Source: Pseudomonadota bacterium
GTDB lineage: Bacteria > Pseudomonadota > Alphaproteobacteria > Acetobacterales > Acetobacteraceae
DNA: 64,000 bases
Direction: 5' to 3'
NCBI GenBank assembly: GCA_021815825.1
Contig: JAKAZO010000003.1
Location: 23,587-87,586 of the forward strand
The notes under the pieces were generated by a model, which saw only the letters and a list, made by a program, of their open reading frames with translations, was not told where the DNA came from and made no database searches. Numbering within the stretch: the first letter of the stretch is position 1; every line of letters starts with the position of its first letter. Shown here one piece after another: positions 18,615 to 27,562 of the stretch. A program made the position numbers and the translations under genes.

Positions 18615-20198
18615 TCAGCCCCGACCCACGCCCCAGAACACCGGGAAGGGCGCCTTCACGATGCCGGTGAGATCCGCACGCCACGCCTGATAGCCGAGGA
18701 AGAACCCGGTCGGAACATAGGGCAGGAAATCGAGCGCCGCGCGGTTGAGCGCCGCGGCCACGTCGTGTTCGACGCGGGCATCCGGCGCATCGTACCAGCG
18801 CGTGATCAGGCCTTGGATTTCCTCCGAACTCGGCCAGCCGAACCACGCCTTTGGCCCGTTCGTGCGCAGCGCGATGTTGGTCGCGGGCAGCGCGCAGTCG
18901 AGCCCGGCGAGCCAGGTGTGGAAGATGTTCCACCCACCCTTGGCTGGCGGATCCTGCTTGGCGCGACGCGCCCCCACCGTTCCCCAGTCGGTGGCGACAT
19001 AATCCACGTTCATCCCCAGCCGGGTCAGGATATCCGCGGTGACATCGCTCTGCCCCTTGGTGATGGCGAGATCGGTAGCGACCAGCATCACGACTTTCTC
19101 GCCATTGTAGCCGGAGGCGGCGAGCCGGGCCTTGGCCGCGGTGTAGTCCCGCGGCCCTTTGAGGATCTCGCCGCCGGCCTCGGTGTAGAGTGGCGTCCCC
19201 GGCGTGAACACGCTCGGCATCGGCCGCCACAGCGCATCATCGCTGCCAACGACCGCGTGCATCTCGTCGGCTTGGTTCATCACCATCGCCACCGCCTGGC
19301 GCGCGCGCACATCGTTGAATGGCGGGTAGAGATGATTGAAGCGGAGCAGACCGACATTGCCCAGCGGATCGGCAATATCCACACGCACGCCGGGGCTCTG
19401 ACGCAGCAGTGGGACGAGGTCCGGGATCGGCGTCTCCCACCAGTCGATCTCGCCATTCTGCAGCGCCGCCGCGGCGGTGCCGGGATCGGGGATGATCTGC
19501 CATTCGACCCGGTCGACGAGCATCCTCTTCCCACCGGCGAGCCAGTCGGACGGCTCCGAACGCGGCACATAGCCATCGAAACGGGCAAAGACGACGCGCG
19601 AACCGGGCACCCATTCGTCGCGGCGGAAGACCATCGGCCCGGACCCGATATAATCGCCGATCTGCTTGAACGGATCGGTCGCGGCCACCCGCTCGGGCAT
19701 GATCGCGGCGAGATTGGGCATCGGCTTGGCCAGCGCCAACAGCAGCTTGGGAAATGGCGCGCGCAGACGGAAGCGAAAGCGGACGTCATCGACCGCTTCC
19801 AGCGCATCGAGGCGCGCCTTCAGCACCTGCCCCATCGCATCGCGCGCCATCCAGCGATTGAGGCTGGCGACGACGTCGCGCGCGCGCACCGGCTCGCCGT
19901 CGTGGAAGCGCAGCCCCGCGCGCAGGCGGAAATCCCAGCTCAGCCCATCATCGGAGCGCTCATGGCCCTCGCACATCTGCGGCCGCGGCACCAGCCCGCT
20001 GTCGAGCCCGTAGAGCGTATCCCAGACCAGCAGAGAGGCGTTGCGAACGACGTATTGCGTGCCCCACACCGGGTCGAGATTGGCAAAATTGGCTTGCGGC
20101 ACGAAGCGCAGGACCCGGGCCCCGGCAGCGCCCGCCAGACGCGGCGCGGCCAGAATTCCGGCGCCCGCGGCTGCCTTCAGTAGATCACGCCGCTGCAT
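18615..20198 (-). CDS. Peptide-family (SBP family 5) periplasmic binding protein
   Basis: A 527-aa exported binding protein. The N-terminus MQRRDLLKAAAGAGILAAP is a Tat-type signal. The DppA/OppA fold is seen in LRFHDGEPVRARDVVASLNR, DPFKQIGDYIGSGPM and LRFNHLYPPFNDVRARQAVA. It is directly upstream of the permease genes and is probably their binding subunit. Family members bind peptides, but related importers take opines, glutathione, nickel complexes or sugars, so the ligand is open. It is a paralogue of the protein at 20257-21858, which is 58 bp away. Confidence 0.9.
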   Translation of the reverse strand: MQRRDLLKAAAGAGILAAPRLAGAAGARVLRFVPQANFANLDPVWGTQYVVRNASLLVWDTLYGLDSGLVPRPQMCEGHERSDDGLSWDFRLRAGLRFHDGEPVRARDVVASLNRWMARDAMGQVLKARLDALEAVDDVRFRFRLRAPFPKLLLALAKPMPNLAAIMPERVAATDPFKQIGDYIGSGPMVFRRDEWVPGSRVVFARFDGYVPRSEPSDWLAGGKRMLVDRVEWQIIPDPGTAAAALQNGEIDWWETPIPDLVPLLRQSPGVRVDIADPLGNVGLLRFNHLYPPFNDVRARQAVAMVMNQADEMHAVVGSDDALWRPMPSVFTPGTPLYTEAGGEILKGPRDYTAAKARLAASGYNGEKVVMLVATDLAITKGQSDVTADILTRLGMNVDYVATDWGTVGARRAKQDPPAKGGWNIFHTWLAGLDCALPATNIALRTNGPKAWFGWPSSEEIQGLITRWYDAPDARVEHDVAAALNRAALDFLPYVPTGFFLGYQAWRADLTGIVKAPFPVFWGVGRG

Positions 20199-20256
20199 TC
20201 AAACTCTCCAGGATCAGGCCACATGACGGTGTAAAGCAAACTATGTGCCACGCGCT

Positions 20257-21858
20257 TCAGGACCGATGCACGTTCCAGAACAGCGGCACACCTTTGAGCA
20301 TGCCGCTCAGCGAGTCCCGGCGAACCGTCGGCTGCAGATATTCGCCGATCGGGATGTAGGGAACGTCGGTGAACGCCTGCCGCTGAATCTCCTCGCAGAT
20401 TTTTTTCTGCAGGCTCGGGGTGCTGGCGGCGAACCAATCCTCGCGCAGCGCCTCCAGCCGCGGCGCGTTGGGCCAGCCGAACCAGGCATTGAGGCCGTTG
20501 CCGCGCAGCCCGACATGGCCCGCCGGATTGAACTGGTCGAGCCCCGACCAGGCGGTGAAGAACACCGACCAGCCGCCCTTGTCCGGCGGGTCCTTCTTCG
20601 CCCGCCGCTGCACGACGGTGCCCCAGTCGGTCGCCTGCACGTCCAGATTGAAGCCGCAGCGCTTGAGCAGGTCGGCACCGACATTGCCCATGGCCTGCAG
20701 CACCGGGAAATCGGTGGCGATCATCAGCACGACGCGCTCGCCCTTGTAGCCCGCGGCGACAATTTCCTTCTTCACCGTCTCGGTATCCCGCGGCCCGGCG
20801 AAGACCTCCATGCCAACGGAGCTGGCCATGGGCGAGCCCGGGGGGAAGAAGCCGACATTGGCGCGCCAGTATGTGGGGTCGGTCCCGGCCACCGCGGTCA
20901 TGAATTCGCCCTGGTCGACGGCGCCGAACAAGGCACGGCGGATGGCGGGATTATCGAAGGGCGGGAAGAGCTGGTTCATCCGCATCATCGCCGGCGTGCC
21001 GGTCGGGTCGAGCTGTTCCAGCACCAGATGGCGGTCACCCTTGAGCAGCGGCAGCAGGTCGAAGGTCGGCTGCTCCCACCAGTCGGCCTCGCCATTCTGC
21101 ATCGCCGCCGCCGCGGTCGCGGCATCCGGGATCACCGTCCACTCGACGCGGTCGAAAAATGCACGCTTGGGGCCGGCTATCCACTCGGCGGTGCCGTCTG
21201 CGCGCGGCACATAGTCGGCGAAGCGCTCATAGACCACGCGCGCACCGGGCACGCGCTCGTCGGCCTTGAAGCGGTAGGGTCCGCTGCCGACCATTTCGGT
21301 CACCTGCTTGAACGGGTCGGTCGCTGCCAGCCGTTCGGGCATGATCGCGGCGATCGAGGATGCGGCCTTGCCGAGGGCGGCGGGCAGCAGCGGGAAGGGC
21401 CGCTTGAGGCGGAAGACGATGGTCCGGTCGTCGGCAGCGGCGAGCTCGTCGGTGGCGCTGAGCAGTGCCTGGCCGAACGCGTCGCGCTTGCCCCAGCGCC
21501 CGATGCTCGCGACGCAGTCGCGCGCCAGCACCGCCGTCCCGTCGTGGAATTTCAGACCCGGGCGGAGCACCAGCCGCCAGGTGCGCTCGTTGTTCTCTGT
21601 GGCGGCGCTCTCCAGCATCTGCAGCTGCGGCTGGTATTGCGCGTCGATGCCGAACAGTGTGTCGAAGACCATCAGGGCATGGTTGCGGGTGACATAGGCC
21701 GTGGTCCAGACCGGATCCAGCACCGCGAGATCGGCCTGCGGGATGAAACGCAGCACCCTCGACGCGGCGGAAGCGGCGAGCGCCGGGCTGGCCAACGGTG
21801 GCACAGCCAAGGCTGCCGTGGCGGCCAGACCGGCCCTGAGCAGGGTGCGTCGCTGCAT
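20257..21858 (-). CDS. Second peptide-family (SBP family 5) periplasmic binding protein
   Basis: A 533-aa paralogue of the preceding protein, with matching segments such as LKFHDGTAVLARDCVASIGR, ATDPFKQVTEMVGSGPYRF and NQLFPPFDNPAIRRALFGAV. The N-terminus MQRRTLLRAGLAATAALAVP is Tat-like. The start at 21858 has a GGGGGAT ribosome-binding site. The frame stays open further upstream, but that part is antisense to the GtrA gene and is not credible. As first gene of the minus-strand run it may give the shared transporter a second ligand range. It was probably made by tandem duplication. Confidence 0.9.
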   Translation of the reverse strand: MQRRTLLRAGLAATAALAVPPLASPALAASAASRVLRFIPQADLAVLDPVWTTAYVTRNHALMVFDTLFGIDAQYQPQLQMLESAATENNERTWRLVLRPGLKFHDGTAVLARDCVASIGRWGKRDAFGQALLSATDELAAADDRTIVFRLKRPFPLLPAALGKAASSIAAIMPERLAATDPFKQVTEMVGSGPYRFKADERVPGARVVYERFADYVPRADGTAEWIAGPKRAFFDRVEWTVIPDAATAAAAMQNGEADWWEQPTFDLLPLLKGDRHLVLEQLDPTGTPAMMRMNQLFPPFDNPAIRRALFGAVDQGEFMTAVAGTDPTYWRANVGFFPPGSPMASSVGMEVFAGPRDTETVKKEIVAAGYKGERVVLMIATDFPVLQAMGNVGADLLKRCGFNLDVQATDWGTVVQRRAKKDPPDKGGWSVFFTAWSGLDQFNPAGHVGLRGNGLNAWFGWPNAPRLEALREDWFAASTPSLQKKICEEIQRQAFTDVPYIPIGEYLQPTVRRDSLSGMLKGVPLFWNVHRS

Positions 21859-21993
21859 GGATCCCCCGATCGGTGACGACAGGATGGGTGACGAAAGCTG
21901 TGAAGTGCTCCCGCCCCGACGATGGCAGCCTCGCGGGGCGGCTTCAAGCCGGGGCACATTGCCCGGGCCGGCGGAGCCCGGTATTGCGGGGGC

Positions 21994-22449
21994 ATGGACG
22001 CGATGCTCAGCCGTCTCGCCGCCGGCCTGCCCGCCCCGGCGCGCCGCCTGGCCACCGTCGCGCGGCTGACCCTGCTCGCCCAGTTCCTGCGTTTCGGCAC
22101 CGTTGGGGTCGGCGGCTTCCTGGTCGATACCGCGACCGTCTATGCGCTCCGCGGCCGCCTCGGCCTGTATGGTGCGGGGGCCGTCGCCTATGTCGTCGCC
22201 GCGAGCGCCAACTGGGCCCTCAATCGGGCCTGGACGTTCCGCGCCGCGCCGCGTCATCGCCCGCACCGGCAATGGCTTCGCTTCCTCGCCGTCAACGCCA
22301 CCGGCTTCGTCCTCAATCGCGGCGCCTATGCCGGCTTGATCGCCGGCTTCGCGCTGGCCCGCGAGGCCCCGGTGCTCGCCGTCGCGGCAGGCGCCGTCGC
22401 CGGAATGGGGCTGAATTTCACGCTCTCGCGTCGGATCGTGTTCCGGTGA
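21994..22449 (+). CDS. GtrA family membrane protein
   Basis: A 151-aa protein with four transmembrane helices. It starts (after about 20 residues) with the GtrA hallmark FLRFGTVGVGGFLVDTATVY, has NWALNRAWTFR after TM2, and ends NFTLSRRIVFR. GtrA-type proteins are thought to flip polyprenyl-phosphate-linked sugars across the inner membrane for glycan decoration. It is divergent from the binding protein gene (135 bp between starts) and overlaps the next gene by 4 bp (GTGA). Confidence 0.88.
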   Translation: MDAMLSRLAAGLPAPARRLATVARLTLLAQFLRFGTVGVGGFLVDTATVYALRGRLGLYGAGAVAYVVAASANWALNRAWTFRAAPRHRPHRQWLRFLAVNATGFVLNRGAYAGLIAGFALAREAPVLAVAAGAVAGMGLNFTLSRRIVFR

Positions 22450-23612
22450 GGCCGGGGGCTGCGGCGCGCGGCATCGGCGTCGTCGCCGCCGGCTTCGCCA
22501 CCTTCGTCAATCTCTATGCCACGCAGGCGGTACTGCCGCTGCTGGCGCGCGAATTCGCCGTGCCGCTGCCGCGCACCGGCCTCACCGTCACCGCGCCGCT
22601 GTTCGCGGTGGCGCTGATCGCGCCGTTCGTCGGCTCGATCTCGGACCGTCTCGGGCGCAAGGGGCTCATTACCGTGGCCGCCTGGCTGCTCGCCATTCCG
22701 ACCGCGCTCCTCGCCTTGACGCCAGACTTCACCACCATGGTGCTGCTGCGCTTCCTTCAGGGACTCGCCCTGCCCTTCATCTTCGCCGTCACCGTTGCCT
22801 ATATCGGCGACGAGGCACGCGAGGCCGAGGGCATCCGGCTCGCCGGCACCTACTCCGTCGGCACCATCGTCGGCGGCTTCGCCGGGCGGTTCATCCTCGG
22901 CCATGTCGCAGCGCTCGCCGGCTGGCGGGCGGGCTTCGTGGTGATCGCGGTGCTGACGGCGCTTGCGGCAGCAGTGGTCGGGCTGATCCTGCCGCGCGAG
23001 CAGAATTTCGTCGCCCAGCGCGGGCTCGGCGCCGCGCTCGAGAGCCTGCGGGCGCATCTCGCCAACCGCCAGCTCATCGCCACCTACGCGGCCGGGTTCG
23101 CCGTGCTGTTCTCGATCGTCGCGGCCTTCACCTATGCCAATTTCCTCCTCGCCGCTCCGCCCTACCTGTTCGGTCCGGCAGCGCTGGGCAATCTGTTCGC
23201 GGTCTATCTGCTGGCCATCATCTCGACACCGGTGGCCACACGGCTTGCGGTAAGGATCGGCCGCCGCGGCACGTTCGCGCTCGCCGCCGCCATCGGCATG
23301 AGCGGAATGGCGCTCACCCTGGCCCATGGCATCGGCGCCATCGTCGCCGGCCTCGGCTTGGCGATCGGCGGCATGTTCATCGAGCAGGTGCTGGCGATCT
23401 CCTATGTCGGCGCGGCGGCGTTACGCGCTCGCTCGACCGCCGTCGGGCTCTACGTCACCTTCTATTATGTTGGCGGCAGCCTCGGCGGCGTGGCGCCGGC
23501 CGGGCTGTGGCACCTCGCCGGCTGGCCCGGCTGCGTCGCCCTGGTGCTGATCGTCCAGGCCATGACGCTGGCCCTGGTGACGGCATTCTGGCGCGACCCG
23601 GCGCCGGCGTGA
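22446..23612 (+). CDS. MFS transporter (YnfM-like / arabinose efflux type)
   Basis: A 388-aa permease with 12 predicted helices. The motif A loop between TM2 and TM3 reads GSISDRLGRKGLI. The start is a GTG that overlaps the GtrA stop codon, chosen because the frame has no other nearby start and the first helix begins about 10 residues later. The NLYATQAVLPLLAREF segment in TM1 is typical of the CynX/YnfM group of drug or metabolite exporters. The substrate is unknown. Confidence 0.87.
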   Translation: MRPGAAARGIGVVAAGFATFVNLYATQAVLPLLAREFAVPLPRTGLTVTAPLFAVALIAPFVGSISDRLGRKGLITVAAWLLAIPTALLALTPDFTTMVLLRFLQGLALPFIFAVTVAYIGDEAREAEGIRLAGTYSVGTIVGGFAGRFILGHVAALAGWRAGFVVIAVLTALAAAVVGLILPREQNFVAQRGLGAALESLRAHLANRQLIATYAAGFAVLFSIVAAFTYANFLLAAPPYLFGPAALGNLFAVYLLAIISTPVATRLAVRIGRRGTFALAAAIGMSGMALTLAHGIGAIVAGLGLAIGGMFIEQVLAISYVGAAALRARSTAVGLYVTFYYVGGSLGGVAPAGLWHLAGWPGCVALVLIVQAMTLALVTAFWRDPAPA

Positions 23613-23692
23613 TACGCACCGGGCTCCGTCGTCTCACGCTCCGGCTGGCCGGACGGGACCTGGCGGCAAGAAACCTTGGAGGAGGAAGCGAC

Positions 23693-24919
23693 ATGACCCT
23701 GTCACGCCGGCTGTTGCTCGGCACCGCCGCCGCCGCTGCGCTGCCCGCCGCACGCGCTCGGGCGCAGGCCCGGCCGAAAATCCGCATCGGCGTGCTCAAT
23801 GACCTGTCGGGCACCTACCGGGACACGACCGGTCTGACCTCCGTGGTCTGCACCAAGCAGGCGCTGGTGGATTTCGGCGCCTCGGCGAAGGACCTCGACG
23901 TCGAGATTCTCTCGGCGGACCACCAGAACAAGCCTGACATCGGCGCCACGATCGCCCGCCAATGGTTCGACCAGGGCGTGGACGCCATCGTCGATGTGCC
24001 GACCTCCTCGGTCGCGCTCGCGGTCGCGCAGGTCGCGCGCGAGAAGGACAAGATGATGCTCAACGCCAGCGCCACGACGACGGCGCTGACCGGTGCCCAG
24101 TGCTCGCCCAATACCATCGTCTGGAGTTTCGACACGTACATGCTGGCCACGTCCTCGGGCGGGGCCATGGTCAAGGCCGGCGGCAAGGACTGGTTCTTCA
24201 TCACCGCCGACTACGCCTTCGGCCATATCCTCGAGGAGCAGACGAGCAAGCTGGTGCTCGCCGCGGGCGGCAAGGTGCTCGGACGCGTGCGCTACCCGTT
24301 CCCCGACACGACCGATTTCTCCTCCTTCGTCCAGCAGGCGCAGGCCTCGGGGGCGAAGGTGCTCGGCCTGGCCAATGCCGGGCTCGATACGGTGAACTGC
24401 ATCAAGCAGGCGAACGAGTTCGGCCTGCCGCAATCGGGCATGCGCATTGCGCCATTGCTGATGTTCATCAGCGATGTGCACGCGCTCGGTGCCCAGATGT
24501 GCCAGGGCCTGACGCTGACCGAGAGCTTCTACTGGGACCTCAACGAGCGCACCCGCGCCTTCACCAAGCGGGTGCTGCCGCTGACCCCGAACAACTGGCC
24601 GAACCAAGCCCATGCCAGCGCCTACGCAGCGACCCTGCACTATCTGAAGGCGGTCGCCGACATGGGACCGGCCGAGGCGAAGCGCAGCGGCCGGGCGACG
24701 ATCGAACGCATGAAGCGGATGCCGACCGAGGATGATTGCTTCGGCAAAGGAGCGATCCGCGCCGACGGACGCGGCATTTTCCCCGCCTATCTGTTCCAGG
24801 TGAAGACGCCCGCCGAAAGCACGGGGCCTTGGGATCTCTATAATTTGAAGGTGACGACCCCACCCGGGGAGGCGCTGCATCCGCTGGGCGAGGGCGGCTG
24901 CACGCTGACGCATCTCTGA
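23693..24919 (+). CDS. Branched-chain-type (type I) ABC transporter substrate-binding protein
   Basis: A 408-aa exported protein with a Tat-like signal (MTLSRRLLLGTAAAAALPAA). The LivJ/HAAT-type domain starts IRIGVLNDLSGTYRDTTG and carries HQNKPDIGATIARQWFDQG and DWFFITADYAFG. A GGAGGAGGAAG ribosome-binding site precedes the ATG. It is paralogous along its length to the protein at 27552-28784. The two flank a molybdenum hydroxylase gene, and no permease or ATPase genes for this transporter class lie in the window. Relatives of this group bind aromatic acids as well as amino acids. Confidence 0.88.
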   Translation: MTLSRRLLLGTAAAAALPAARARAQARPKIRIGVLNDLSGTYRDTTGLTSVVCTKQALVDFGASAKDLDVEILSADHQNKPDIGATIARQWFDQGVDAIVDVPTSSVALAVAQVAREKDKMMLNASATTTALTGAQCSPNTIVWSFDTYMLATSSGGAMVKAGGKDWFFITADYAFGHILEEQTSKLVLAAGGKVLGRVRYPFPDTTDFSSFVQQAQASGAKVLGLANAGLDTVNCIKQANEFGLPQSGMRIAPLLMFISDVHALGAQMCQGLTLTESFYWDLNERTRAFTKRVLPLTPNNWPNQAHASAYAATLHYLKAVADMGPAEAKRSGRATIERMKRMPTEDDCFGKGAIRADGRGIFPAYLFQVKTPAESTGPWDLYNLKVTTPPGEALHPLGEGGCTLTHL

Positions 24920-24976
24920 TACCGGCGCCCCGTCCTGGTCCGCCTGCCCTGGCATTCCCCTGCGCTGGCATTCTGC

Positions 24977-25004
24977 CGTGCTGGCCTGTCGTGAGGCCAG
25001 CACG
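24977..25004 (+). terminator. Hairpin after the binding protein gene, possible terminator
   Basis: A perfect 11-bp stem, CGTGCTGGCCT/AGGCCAGCACG, with a 6-nt loop, 57 bp after the stop codon at 24919. No T-run follows, so it may be a Rho-dependent or RNA-stabilising structure instead. Confidence 0.5.
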
Positions 25005-25055
25005 CTTGTGCGTCGGGCACGGTCGCGCCATTGTCCGTCGCCCGCGAGGGCTGGA

Positions 25056-25180
25056 GCACGGTGCGACCGGGTGGACCCATCGGGTCGGGCGGCCGTGTTC
25101 CAGAAACATATGACTCTGGAGCAGCTTGCCGCCGATCTGCCCGAGCCGGAGCGGCTCAATCGGATCGGGGGTCGTTCCAG
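25056..25180 (+). repeat. Dispersed palindromic repeat, copy B
   Basis: The left arm is CGACCGGGT...ATCGGGTCGGG. The right part, 25116-25180, runs CTGGAGCAGC...GTCGTTCCAG with inner CCGATC/GATCGG and core GAGCCGGAGCGGCTC. It matches copy A over its length, including the spacer with CATATGA. It ends about 20 bp before the start of the next gene, so it forms most of that gene's leader. Confidence 0.82.
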
Positions 25181-25201
25181 CATGGGAGCAGCGCTCGGAC
25201 C

Positions 25202-27562
25202 ATGGATGCACGGTTTGACGAAACCGATCTTTCCCTGACGAAGTTCGGCATCGGCCAGCCAGTGCCGCGCAAGGAGGACCCGACTCTCCTCCGCGGCGAG
25301 GGCCATTACACCGACGACCTGTCGTTGCCCGGCCAGGCCCACGCCGTGTTCCTCCGCAGCAGGGTGGCGCATGGCCGCATCGTCTCGCTCGATGTCGGCG
25401 CTGCACGGGCCATGCAAGGTGTGGTCGCCGTACTGACCGGTGCGGATCTCGCCGCCGCCGGCTTGCGCGCGCTGCCACCCGGGATGCAGGCGCCGTGGCC
25501 GAAGGGCGCGCCGATGCCGCCGCAGCCCCCGCTGGCCGTTGAGCGGGTCCGCTTTGTCGGCGAACCGGTCGTCTGCGTCATCGCGGAGACCGTCCAGCAG
25601 GCGCGCGACGCCGCCGAGGCGGTCGCGCTGGACATCGACCAGATCGATGCCGTCACGCTGGCGTCCGCCGCCGCGGCGCCGGGTGCACCGCTCCTGCACG
25701 AGGCTGCGCCGGGTAACATCGCCTATGAGTACCAGTATGGCGATCGCGACCGGATCGCCGCAGCCTTCTCCGCCGCCGCCCATGTCACCCGCCTGGCGCT
25801 GCGCAATACGCGCCTCGTGGTCAGTCCGATGGAGCCGCGGGCGGCGATCGGGGCCTACGATGCGGCCAGCGAACGCTATACGCTCCATGTCGGCTGCCAG
25901 GGCGTGTTCGGGCTTCGCAATGGGCTCAAGGATGCGCTCGGCGTGCCGACCGAGAAGGTCCATGTGCTGACCGGACAGGTCGGCGGCTCGTTCGGCATGA
26001 AGGCCGGCGTCTACCCGGAATATATCGCCCTCCTGCACGCGGCCCGGCACCTCGGCCGGCCGGTGAAGTGGCGCGACGACCGTTCCGACAGCTTCCTCTC
26101 CGACAGTCATGGCCGCGACCATGAAATGGTCGTCGAACTGGCGCTGGCCGCGGACGGCAAGTTCCTCGCCGTCCGCGTCACCGGCTACGGCAATGTCGGC
26201 GCGTATCTGACCAACGCCGCGACGGTACCGCCAAGCATCAATGCAGTGAAGAACATCATCGGGGTCTACGGCACCGATCTCGTCGAGGTGCAGACGCGTT
26301 GCGTCTACACCAACACGACGCCCGTTGGGCCTTATCGTGGCGCTGGCCGCCCCGAGGGCAATTATTACATGGAGCGCCTGGTGGAAACCGCGGCGCGCGA
26401 GATGGGGCTCGACCCGCTCGCGCTGCGCCGGCGCAACCTGGTCCGCCCGGAACAGATGCCCTATGCGACCCCGGCCGCGACCACCTATGACAGCGGCGAA
26501 TTCCCGACCATTCTCGACAAGGCGCTGGCGGCGGCAGACTGGGATGGGTTCCCTGCCCGCCGTGCCGCCAGCCGCGCACGCGGGCTCCTGCGCGGGCGTG
26601 GCATCGGCCACTACCTGGAAGTCACCGCTCCGCCCTCCCGCGAAATGGGCGGACTGCGCTTCGAGGCGGACGGCACGGTGACGATCATCACCGGCACCCT
26701 CGACTACGGCCAGGGCCATGCTTCGCCCTTCGCCCAGGTGCTGGTGGAAAAACTCGGCATTCCCTTCGCGCGGATCCGGCTCCTCCAGGGCGACAGCGAC
26801 GAGCTGATCGCCGGCGGCGGCACCGGCGGGTCCAAATCCATCATGGCCAGCGGTGCGGCAATCGTGGAAGCCAGCGCGCTGGTCGTCGAGAAGGGCCGCA
26901 AGGCGGCGGCGCACGTGCTGGAAGCGGCCGAGACCGACATCGAGTTCGCCATCGACGGTTCGGGCGGGCACTTCCGCATCATCGGCACGGACCGGCGCAT
27001 CACCGTGCTCGACCTCGCCGCCCAACTGCGCGGTGCGACGTTGCCAGAGGGCGTGCCGAACTCGCTCGACGTCCGGCACATTCACGAAGGCGCACCTTCG
27101 GCTTTTCCCAATGGCTGCCATGTCAGCGAGGTCGAGATCGACCCCGAAACCGGCAAGGTTGCCGTCGTCGCCTACACGATGGTCAATGATTTCGGAGTGC
27201 AGATCAATCCGCTGCTGGTCGCCGGTCAGGCCCATGGCGGCGTGCTGCAGGGCATCGGCCAGGCTCTCTTCGAGGAGGTGCGCTTCGACGAGAGCGGCCA
27301 GCCGATCACCGGGAGCTACATGGATTACGCGCTCGCCCGCGCCACGGACGCGCCGCCTTTTCTCGTTTCCAGCCACCCGGTGCCAGCGAAGACCAATCTT
27401 CTGGGCGCAAAGGGCTGCGGCGAAGCCGGCTGCGCCGGCTCGCTACCCTCGGTGATGAACGCCGTCGTCGACGCTCTGGCCGAATTCGGCGTCCACCACC
27501 TCGACATGCCCGCCACGCCCGAGCGCGTCTGGCAGGCGATCCACGGCTCCGCTACGGCTTGA
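25202..27562 (+). CDS. Orphan molybdenum hydroxylase large subunit, form II CoxL-like
   Basis: A 786-aa molybdopterin-binding catalytic subunit with the form II active-site loop [11 protein letters not shown], cofactor loops (GTLDYGQGHASPFAQ) and the C-terminal Glu in GAKGCGEAGCAGS. It is a diverged paralogue of the protein at 11662-14040. No iron-sulfur or FAD subunit gene is adjacent, so it would need subunits encoded elsewhere, perhaps those at 10852-14648. The start at 25202 (MDARFDETDL) is preceded by GGGAGC at about 14 nt. Its end overlaps the convergent binding protein gene by 11 bp. Confidence 0.9.
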   Translation: MDARFDETDLSLTKFGIGQPVPRKEDPTLLRGEGHYTDDLSLPGQAHAVFLRSRVAHGRIVSLDVGAARAMQGVVAVLTGADLAAAGLRALPPGMQAPWPKGAPMPPQPPLAVERVRFVGEPVVCVIAETVQQARDAAEAVALDIDQIDAVTLASAAAAPGAPLLHEAAPGNIAYEYQYGDRDRIAAAFSAAAHVTRLALRNTRLVVSPMEPRAAIGAYDAASERYTLHVGCQGVFGLRNGLKDALGVPTEKVHVLTGQVGGSFGMKAGVYPEYIALLHAARHLGRPVKWRDDRSDSFLSDSHGRDHEMVVELALAADGKFLAVRVTGYGNVGAYLTNAATVPPSINAVKNIIGVYGTDLVEVQTRCVYTNTTPVGPYRGAGRPEGNYYMERLVETAAREMGLDPLALRRRNLVRPEQMPYATPAATTYDSGEFPTILDKALAAADWDGFPARRAASRARGLLRGRGIGHYLEVTAPPSREMGGLRFEADGTVTIITGTLDYGQGHASPFAQVLVEKLGIPFARIRLLQGDSDELIAGGGTGGSKSIMASGAAIVEASALVVEKGRKAAAHVLEAAETDIEFAIDGSGGHFRIIGTDRRITVLDLAAQLRGATLPEGVPNSLDVRHIHEGAPSAFPNGCHVSEVEIDPETGKVAVVAYTMVNDFGVQINPLLVAGQAHGGVLQGIGQALFEEVRFDESGQPITGSYMDYALARATDAPPFLVSSHPVPAKTNLLGAKGCGEAGCAGSLPSVMNAVVDALAEFGVHHLDMPATPERVWQAIHGSATA

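Noticed and set aside
21859..22272. N-terminal extension of the second peptide-family binding protein
   Set aside because: The frame is open, but the extension precedes a clear Tat signal and ribosome-binding site and is antisense to the GtrA gene.
23702..27376. A 1224-codon open frame on the minus strand
   Set aside because: It lies antisense to two well-supported plus-strand genes (a binding protein and a molybdenum hydroxylase). Its composition (His/Asp/Arg/Gly-rich, no domains) is the usual mirror of high-GC coding sequence.
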